Origin: an uncultured Kiloniellales bacterium
GTDB taxonomy: Bacteria > Pseudomonadota > Alphaproteobacteria > Kiloniellales > JAKSDN01
DNA: 9,242 bases
Direction: 5' to 3'
Assembly: GCA_947259625.1 (NCBI GenBank)
Contig: CAMYMY010000117.1
Location: forward strand, 1-9,242
This document shows, piece after piece, positions 1 through 4,949 of the stretch. The stretch's first letter is position 1. Each line of letters opens with the position of its first letter. Below the pieces are notes generated by a model. It did no database searches. It was not told the origin of the DNA and saw only the letters and a list, made by a program, of their open reading frames with translations. Position numbers and translations under genes: made by a program.

Positions 1-950
1 TCGAGGCCTGCGGGGTCTGCCGCTCGGACTGGCACGCCTGGACCGGCGCCGACCCGGACGTCGCCGCGCCGCACGTGCCAGGCCACGAGTTCGCCGGCGT
101 GGTCGAGGAGGTCGGGCCCGAGTGCCGCCGGTTCAAACGGGGCGACCGGGTTACCGCGCCCTTCATCCTGGCCTGCGGCGAGTGCCCGGACTGCCGGGGC
201 GGCGACCCGACGGTCTGTTCCGATCAGCACGTCGTCGGCTTCTCGGCCTGGGGCGCGTTTGCCGAGCGGGTGCCGGCGCCGCGCGCGGACTTCAACCTGG
301 TGGCCCTGCCGGAGGCCATGGGTTTCGTCGAGGCCGCGGGCATGGGCTGCCGGGTCACCACTGCGTTTCGCGGCCTGGTCGACCGCGCGGGACTGCGGCC
401 GGGCGAGTGGCTGGCGGTCCACGGCTGCGGCGGGGTCGGGCTCTCGGCCGTCATGATCGGCGCGGCGATCGGCGCGCCCGTTTTGGCGATCGATGTCAAC
501 GACGAGGCGCTCGAGCTGGCGCGTTCGCTGGGCGCCACCAAGACGCTCGACGCGGGCGGCGTGGAGGACGTCGGCGCGGCCGTGCGCGAACTGACCGGCG
601 GCGGAGCGGAGGTCTCGATCGATGCGCTCGGTGTCACCGAGACCTTCCACAACTCCGTGCGCGGGCTGCGCAAGCTCGGCCGGCACGTCCAGATCGGCAT
701 GCCCTTGGGCCGCCACGCCGACCCGTCGATCCCGCTCTTGGAGCTGGTCTACTCCCGGCAGATTTCCGTCATGGGCACGCGCGGCATCGCGGCCGGCCGC
801 TTCCCCGCGCTGTTCGAGATGATCGCCGGCGGACGCCTCGACCCCGCGCGGCTGGTCACGAGGACGATCCCGCTGGAGGAGGCGGGCGCGTCCCTCGCCG
901 CCATGGACGGCTACACCGCCGCCGGCATCACGGTGATCGACCGTTTTTGA
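1..950 (+). CDS. Zinc-dependent alcohol dehydrogenase, medium-chain (MDR) family, 5'-truncated
   Basis: The frame is open from base 3 and ends at TGA 948-950. About 25 N-terminal residues and the start codon lie outside the window, leaving 315 codons of a family usually near 340-350 residues. Counting from the codon at base 3, the catalytic zinc ligands are Cys6 (in GVCRSD), His28-Glu29 (in PGHEFAG) and Cys116 (in GMGCRVTT). The structural zinc site is Cys58, Cys61, Cys64 and Cys72 (CGECPDC...C). A Rossmann fold follows with GCGGVG (nt 424-441). The acidic residue at the end of its second strand (AIDVND) points to NAD(H) rather than NADP(H). The enzyme should be a soluble cytoplasmic oxidoreductase acting on an alcohol/aldehyde pair; the substrate cannot be read from the sequence. 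All zinc ligands are intact, so it looks functional. It converges on the SUKH gene, with a palindromic element in between. The family call is firm; the specific substrate is unknown. Confidence 0.93.
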   Translation, partial: EACGVCRSDWHAWTGADPDVAAPHVPGHEFAGVVEEVGPECRRFKRGDRVTAPFILACGECPDCRGGDPTVCSDQHVVGFSAWGAFAERVPAPRADFNLVALPEAMGFVEAAGMGCRVTTAFRGLVDRAGLRPGEWLAVHGCGGVGLSAVMIGAAIGAPVLAIDVNDEALELARSLGATKTLDAGGVEDVGAAVRELTGGGAEVSIDALGVTETFHNSVRGLRKLGRHVQIGMPLGRHADPSIPLLELVYSRQISVMGTRGIAAGRFPALFEMIAGGRLDPARLVTRTIPLEEAGASLAAMDGYTAAGITVIDRF

Positions 951-965
951 GTGCGACAAGAGGGC

Positions 966-1067
966 AAAAAAAGGTGTCAGGAACCTTTTTCCAAGGAACA
1001 CGCCAAGCAATTAACATACTGAAAGTTATATATAATTACTCGACAAAAGGTTCCTGACACCTTTTTT
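966..1067. repeat. REP/MITE-like palindromic element with 23-bp perfect terminal inverted repeats
   Basis: The left arm (967-989) and right arm (1045-1067) are exact reverse complements over 23 bp, sharing the core GGTGTCAGGAACC flanked by A and T tracts. The 55-nt spacer (990-1044) is about 35% GC against about 70% around it. Each arm is also an imperfect hairpin on its own: AAAAAGGT pairs with ACCTTTTT around a 7-nt loop at 968-990, and the right arm does the same at 1045-1065. The element therefore looks like a pair of inverted REP-like units. From memory, GGTGTCAGG(A/C)ACC palindromes occur dispersed in many bacterial genomes and near IS200-like/REP-associated tyrosine transposases. No transposase is encoded here, so any mobility would be non-autonomous. 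The structure is certain; the identity as a mobile or REP-type element is inference. Confidence 0.8.
967..1067. terminator. Possible bidirectional transcription terminator
   Basis: The inverted repeat lies between two convergent genes, 15 nt past the alcohol dehydrogenase stop and 2 nt past the SUKH stop. On either strand the transcript can form a hairpin followed by a T run: T5 at 986-990 after the left hairpin on the plus strand, with equivalent T runs on the minus strand. The individual stems are mostly A-U with only a few G-C pairs. The alternative is a full 23-bp stem with a 55-nt loop, so termination strength is uncertain. The position is exactly where a shared terminator would be expected. 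Confidence 0.45.
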
Positions 1068-1069
1068 AT

Positions 1070-1603
1070 CTAGGTTATCTCGTCCAGGACGAGGTCGCGG
1101 AACGACCGGAAGCGGGCAGCGCCGGGCAGCCAGTTGGCGAAGAACCATGCCTCCCACTCGCCCGTGTCACTCTTTACCTGCGGGTTCAGGAGATAAACGG
1201 CGCCTTCCGAGACATCGCTGATCTGGAGCGCGGAGCGTAGATACGCGACCCTGAGGTTCACGCAGTCCTGTGCGTCGCCGTATACGAAATAGTCTTCGTC
1301 GGGGACTGTCGGGCCACCCGCGTGCGCATCGGTCCAAATGTCGATCCAGTCTTGCTGCTCGGCCGCGAACCAGTCGATTTCCTCGACCGGGCGCAAATGC
1401 AAGGGGTTCATTCCGAAGCCGCTGAAGCCATTGGAGCAGCGCAGAAACCCCTTGTAAGTTTCGGGAAGCGATACGCCGAGCCGTGCTTCCACTACGCCGA
1501 TCGCCGTCTCGGATGCAGCTGCGTGCCGAGCGCTGCCTTCATCGCCCCAGTCTCCGGAACGGGCAAGGTCTTCAAGCTGCTCGATAAGTTCAGTCCAGCT
1601 CAT
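1070..1603 (-). CDS. SMI1/KNR4 (SUKH) family protein
   Basis: The protein has 177 residues, from ATG 1603-1601 to TAG 1072-1070. Residues 39-59 carry the family's hallmark: an acidic/hydrophobic helix, then LGVSLPETYKGFLRCSNG (compare LG..LP..Y..FL..SNG). The later region (about 130-160, LNPQ...GEWEAWFFANW) matches the conserved C-terminal half of the SUKH fold. In bacteria many SUKH proteins are immunity proteins against contact-dependent or polymorphic toxins; others have unknown roles. No toxin, secretion gene or other immunity gene is visible here, so an immunity role is only a family-based guess. GC in hand-counted 60-nt blocks is 57-63%, clearly lower than the neighbours, which fits horizontal acquisition. 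The start has no strong Shine-Dalgarno. It sits 92 nt downstream of the preceding minus-strand gene and may be transcribed with it or separately. Confidence 0.85.
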   Translation of the reverse strand: MSWTELIEQLEDLARSGDWGDEGSARHAAASETAIGVVEARLGVSLPETYKGFLRCSNGFSGFGMNPLHLRPVEEIDWFAAEQQDWIDIWTDAHAGGPTVPDEDYFVYGDAQDCVNLRVAYLRSALQISDVSEGAVYLLNPQVKSDTGEWEAWFFANWLPGAARFRSFRDLVLDEIT

Positions 1604-1695
1604 GCCATTACTTCGGCTCTCGATGCTGCGGCGTCAGCGGGGGCGATGATCGCTGAAGGTCCTTCCATGTGCAACTGGCGCGGGTCCGGGCGGCG

Positions 1696-2904
1696 CTAGC
1701 AGGTGGGGATGTCGCCGGCGGAGAAGTGGCCGACGAGCATGATCTCGAACCAATGGTCCCAGTCGGCCTTCGCGGTCAGGGGCGCGAACTCGATCGCCTC
1801 GTCGCGAAATACCGGCGCGGCCTCGAGCACGATGCGCTCGGCCTCCTGGCCAGTGCGCGCGAGGGTGAGGACGGGCGCGGGGCCGCTCAGGGCGATGGTC
1901 GCGGTCCAGGATCTGGCGTTGCGTTCCCAGGCGAAGCTCCAGGCCTCGCCTATCCTGTTGCCTTCTCCCAGGAAGACCGGCTGAACGAAGCCGGCATGCC
2001 GTCCGGCGACCAGCGGGGCGAAGATGCCGACGGCGTAGAGACGGCCACCCTCGCGCCAGAGCCAGACCTGACGGACCTTGGCGTAGGGGCCCTGGCATAC
2101 CACCTGGGCGAAGGGGCCCAGGTAGACCAGGGAGGGGCGGGCCGGCGCCGGGTCGATCGGCGGCGGGGCCTTGGCGAAGAGGGTCGAGCGGTCGTTGGCG
2201 CGGAGCGTCAGGCGATCGCCGTCTTCGCGCGCGATGGTCACCTTTAGCGGCATGCCGGCCCGCGGCGCCAGGGAGGCGTGCCACTGCGCCCCGGGGGCCG
2301 CATCGGCCGGCTCGAGGCCCGTGCCGCCGGGGTCGTAGGCGCATTCCGTCTCGCCGCAGGGAAAGAACAGCCAGGCACCCCCCTCGCCGTTGACGATCAG
2401 GCGCGAAAATCGCGAGGGGCCGTCGGCCAGCCAATGCCCCGTCGGGTGCGGCCCCGCCGCGCCGGCGAAGGGCCCGAAACGCTGTTCGTAGGTCTCGCGG
2501 TCGCGGAACCCGGCCTCGAACAAGAACCTGTTGCGGGCGTGAAAGACCTCCGTCAGGCGCTCCGATTCGCGGCCCAGCAAGATCCACTCGTAGGCCGCGC
2601 TGCCGCCGATCAGCAGGACGACGAAGCCGAGGCCGGCCGCGGTCCGACGCCAGCCCGCCGCGAACAGCACCACGGCGGCAAGGGCGTAGAGGGCGAGCAG
2701 CGCGGGGCCGATCAGCAGGATATCGAGCCGGATCTCGGCGGCGGTCCCGAAGGTCATCCAGATCTCGTAGAGCGCCGCGGCCAGGCCGGCCGCGGCGACG
2801 GCCGCGAGAACCAGCCGCGCCCCGCGCCTCAGGCGCAGCATCGGCCAGATCAGCGGCAGCCACAGGACCAGCAGGGTATAGTAGAGGAGAAACGCCGCCG
2901 TCAT
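1696..2904 (-). CDS. Unrecognised membrane protein: four N-terminal TM helices plus large soluble domain
   Basis: The protein has 402 residues, from ATG 2904-2902 to TAG 1698-1696. I do not recognise the family. The N-terminal quarter is hydrophobic, with likely membrane helices at about residues 3-22, 30-50, 61-83 and 89-110. RLRRGAR between helices 1 and 2 and WRR after helix 3 are probably cytoplasmic. Residues 111-402 form a soluble domain with no lipoprotein or signal-peptide motif. It has alternating hydrophobic/charged stretches suggesting beta structure, and cysteines including the pair in FFPCGETEC (about 180-186). It starts 18 nt after the galE stop, so the two are probably co-transcribed. 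The Shine-Dalgarno is poor. Linkage to galE suggests, but does not show, a role at the cell envelope or in surface polysaccharide. Composition is typical of the window and the frame is intact. Confidence 0.75.
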   Translation of the reverse strand: MTAAFLLYYTLLVLWLPLIWPMLRLRRGARLVLAAVAAAGLAAALYEIWMTFGTAAEIRLDILLIGPALLALYALAAVVLFAAGWRRTAAGLGFVVLLIGGSAAYEWILLGRESERLTEVFHARNRFLFEAGFRDRETYEQRFGPFAGAAGPHPTGHWLADGPSRFSRLIVNGEGGAWLFFPCGETECAYDPGGTGLEPADAAPGAQWHASLAPRAGMPLKVTIAREDGDRLTLRANDRSTLFAKAPPPIDPAPARPSLVYLGPFAQVVCQGPYAKVRQVWLWREGGRLYAVGIFAPLVAGRHAGFVQPVFLGEGNRIGEAWSFAWERNARSWTATIALSGPAPVLTLARTGQEAERIVLEAAPVFRDEAIEFAPLTAKADWDHWFEIMLVGHFSAGDIPTC

Positions 2905-2922
2905 GCCGCGCCGCCAACCGGC

Positions 2923-3921
2923 TCAGCTCGCCTGCGTCTCGTGCCAGCGCCAGGCGTCGGCGATGAGGGTCGGCAGGTCGGAGCGTTCGGTGCGCCAGCC
3001 CAGCACCTCGCCGGCGCGCGCCGGGGCGGCGACCAGGCGGTCGGGGTCGCCGGGCCGCCGCGCGCCGACGGCGACCGGGATGTTCCGCCCCGTGACCTGC
3101 TCCGCCGCGGCGATCACCTCGCGCACCGAGGCGCCCTCGCCGCTGCCCAGGTTGAGCGCCAGGGGCGCACCGCCCGCCAGCAGGTATTCCAGCGCCTTGA
3201 TGTGCGCGTCGGCCAGGTCCATCACGTGGATGTAGTCGCGGATGCAGGTGCCGTCCGGCGTGTCGTAGTCCTCGCCGTGGATCGTGACCTCGGCCAAGCG
3301 GCCGAGCGCCGCGGCCAGGACGTTGGGGATCAGGTGCGGCTCGGGATCGTGCAGCTCGCCGATCTCGGCCTCCGGGTCGGCCCCGGCGGCGTTGAAATAG
3401 CGCAGCGCGACCGAGCGCAGACCCCGGGCCGGGGCCAGGTCCTGAAGCATGCGCTCGATCATCAGCTTGGTCGCGCCGTAGGGGTTGATCGGGGCCTGCG
3501 GGTGGTCCTCGGGAATCGGGACCTGTTGCGGCACGCCATAGGTGGCGCAGGTGCTGGAGAACACGAGCGGCGGCGCCCCGCTCTCGCACAGCAGCTCCAG
3601 TAGAGAGAGCGTCCCGGCCACGTTGTTGCGGTAGTAGCCGAGCGGGTCGCTCACCGACTCGCCTACCAGGGCCTTGGCGGCGAAATGCAGGACCGCCGCG
3701 GGAGGGTGCCGGTCGAGGCAGTCCGCCAGGCACGCGCGGTCGAGCAGGTCGCCCTCGACAAAGGGCCCCCACTTGACCGCCCAGGCGTGGCCGGTCGAAA
3801 GGTCGTCGTAGACCACCGGCGTGTAGCCGGCGGCGCTCAAGGCTTTGCAGGCGTGGCTGCCGACATAGCCCGCCCCGCCAGTCACCAGGACGGTCTTGCC
3901 AGTGGTCTCGTGCTCGGCCAT
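2923..3921 (-). CDS. galE: UDP-glucose 4-epimerase
   Basis: GalE interconverts UDP-glucose and UDP-galactose in the cytoplasm using bound NAD+, supplying galactose for glycans or feeding the Leloir pathway. The proposed protein has 332 residues, the normal family length. It shows the NAD-binding TGGAGYVG (14-21), the FSST motif (121-124, Thr124 at the usual catalytic Ser/Thr position), and the catalytic pair Tyr148-Lys152 in NPYGATK. LRYFNAAGA, a family signature of the substrate-binding region, follows. The frame stays open upstream to an ATG at 4098-4096, which would add 59 residues. I prefer ATG 3921-3919 because the upstream stretch does not look like GalE, a GGGAAG Shine-Dalgarno lies at 3931-3926, and a promoter lies inside the longer version (3989-4016). 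An unrecognised membrane protein gene follows after 18 nt. No other gal genes are in view, so a surface-sugar role is at least as likely as galactose use. Confidence 0.95.
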   Translation of the reverse strand: MAEHETTGKTVLVTGGAGYVGSHACKALSAAGYTPVVYDDLSTGHAWAVKWGPFVEGDLLDRACLADCLDRHPPAAVLHFAAKALVGESVSDPLGYYRNNVAGTLSLLELLCESGAPPLVFSSTCATYGVPQQVPIPEDHPQAPINPYGATKLMIERMLQDLAPARGLRSVALRYFNAAGADPEAEIGELHDPEPHLIPNVLAAALGRLAEVTIHGEDYDTPDGTCIRDYIHVMDLADAHIKALEYLLAGGAPLALNLGSGEGASVREVIAAAEQVTGRNIPVAVGARRPGDPDRLVAAPARAGEVLGWRTERSDLPTLIADAWRWHETQAS

Positions 3922-3925
3922 GACG

Positions 3926-3931
3926 CTTCCC
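3926..3931 (-). promoter_or_regulatory. Shine-Dalgarno that fixes the galE start
   Basis: On the minus strand GGGAAG lies 4 nt upstream of ATG 3921-3919. The alternative ATG at 4098 is not needed to explain translation. This supports the 332-residue protein. Confidence 0.6.
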
Positions 3932-3988
3932 AAAAAGTCGGGACCGGCAGCTTCGACGGCCCTTGCCTGCGAAAAGATCCCGCCAAGG

Positions 3989-4016
3989 TTTATATTTCGT
4001 TTTACGGGGTCGTCAA
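3989..4016 (-). promoter_or_regulatory. Predicted sigma70-type promoter of galE
   Basis: On the minus strand, TTGACG (plus-strand 4016-4011) is separated by 16 nt from TATAAA (3994-3989). These are five of six consensus bases at each box with near-optimal spacing, in a locally AT-rich island within GC-rich DNA. Transcription would start near 3982, giving a leader of about 60 nt before the galE ATG at 3921. The site lies in the divergent region between galE and the molybdenum-hydroxylase operon, so regulators binding here could affect both sides. I found no convincing plus-strand promoter or operator in 3922-4115. Confidence 0.65.
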
Positions 4017-4115
4017 AATTCCCTGTACCCGGCCATGATATCACGCGACCCGCTTTCTTCGGTCGTCCGGGTTTTGTAGAGTCTCGCGGATTGGTCATAG
4101 GGGGTCCGGGGCGGC

Positions 4116-4949
4116 ATGGGGTCTTATCTCAGACCGACGGCACTGGGGCAGGCGCTCGAGGCGTTGGGCGAGGGTCCGCGCACGATCGTTGCCGGCGGCA
4201 CGGACCACTATCCGGCGCGGGTCGGAAGGCAGATCGACGAAGATGTTCTCGACATCAGCGCGCTCAGGGAGCTGCGCGGCATCGCCGACACGCGAAAGCA
4301 GGTCCGCATCGGGGCGCTCACCACCTGGAGCGACCTGGTCCGCGCGCCGCTGCCGGCCTGGTTCGACGGCCTGAAGCAGGCCGCCCGCGAGGTTGGCGGC
4401 CTGCAGGTGCAAAACGCCGGAACGCTCTGCGGCAACGTGTGCAACGCCTCGCCGGCGGCCGACGGGGTGCCCAGCCTGCTGGCGCTCGACGCCCGGGTCG
4501 AGCTGAGCGCGCGGGACCGGGTGCGTGAGCTGCCGCTGTCCGAATTCATCACCGGCAACCGTCGGACCCAGCGCGGACACGACGAGCTGGTCACTGCGCT
4601 GATCCTGCCCAAGCCGGGCAAGGGCGCGCGCAGCACCTTCCTCAAGTTGGGCGCGCGCAAGTACATGGTGATCTCGATCGTCATGGTCGCGGGCGTCCTG
4701 GTCCCCGGGCGCGGGGGCAAGATCGCCGACCTGCGGGTCGCCGTCGGCGCCTGCTCCGAGGTCGCCCAACGCCTGAGTGCGCTCGAGGCCGACCTCACAG
4801 GACGGCCGATGGCGGCGGCCCTGGCCAAGCCCGAACACCTGGCGCCGCTTGGCCCGATCGACGATATCCGGGGCACCGCGGCCTATCGGCGGGACGCGGC
4901 GCTGACCCTCGTGCGCCGGGCGCTGGCCCGGCTGATGATAGCGCCATGA
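4116..4949 (+). CDS. FAD-binding subunit of a molybdenum hydroxylase (XdhB/CoxM/YgfM-like)
   Basis: This 277-residue protein is the flavin subunit that passes electrons from the iron-sulfur clusters of its partner to an external acceptor. The FAD-binding PCMH fold occupies roughly residues 1-165. It has the first flavin loop AGGTDHYP (26-33) and the second, NAGTLCGNVCNASPAAD (100-116), matching the family's (G)G(T/S)..GN..N.SP.AD. The C-terminal CO-dehydrogenase flavoprotein domain runs from about 170 to the end. The length is typical for a stand-alone subunit. The ATG at 4116 follows a GGGGG stretch (4100-4104), and the opening SYLRPTAL fits the family start. Its stop overlaps the start of the next gene (ATGA, 4946-4949), implying translational coupling and complex formation. 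It is divergent from galE. The electron acceptor (NAD+, ferredoxin or other) is not evident. Confidence 0.93.
   Translation: MGSYLRPTALGQALEALGEGPRTIVAGGTDHYPARVGRQIDEDVLDISALRELRGIADTRKQVRIGALTTWSDLVRAPLPAWFDGLKQAAREVGGLQVQNAGTLCGNVCNASPAADGVPSLLALDARVELSARDRVRELPLSEFITGNRRTQRGHDELVTALILPKPGKGARSTFLKLGARKYMVISIVMVAGVLVPGRGGKIADLRVAVGACSEVAQRLSALEADLTGRPMAAALAKPEHLAPLGPIDDIRGTAAYRRDAALTLVRRALARLMIAP

Noticed and set aside
1654..1664. Short palindrome GAAGGTCCTTC as a terminator after the membrane-protein gene
   Set aside because: Five-base arms with a 1-nt loop and no following T run.
1640..1675. Minus-strand TTGCAC-N17-GATCAT as a separate promoter for the SUKH gene
   Set aside because: Only about three of six and four of six consensus bases; not distinguishable from background.
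1634..3772. 712-codon minus-strand frame spanning the galE and membrane-protein genes
   Set aside because: Out of frame with both genuine genes; its translation is Arg/Pro/Gly-rich and lacks any motif, while the two genes beneath it have clear structure.
4008..4067. Two GGTCGTC copies in the divergent region, 53 nt apart
   Set aside because: Seven bases repeated once in GC-rich DNA is expected by chance; no dyad symmetry.
4050..4115. Possible plus-strand promoter for the hydroxylase operon (TTCTTC / TAGAGT)
   Set aside because: Poor consensus match (about two of six and four of six bases) and no supporting operator symmetry.
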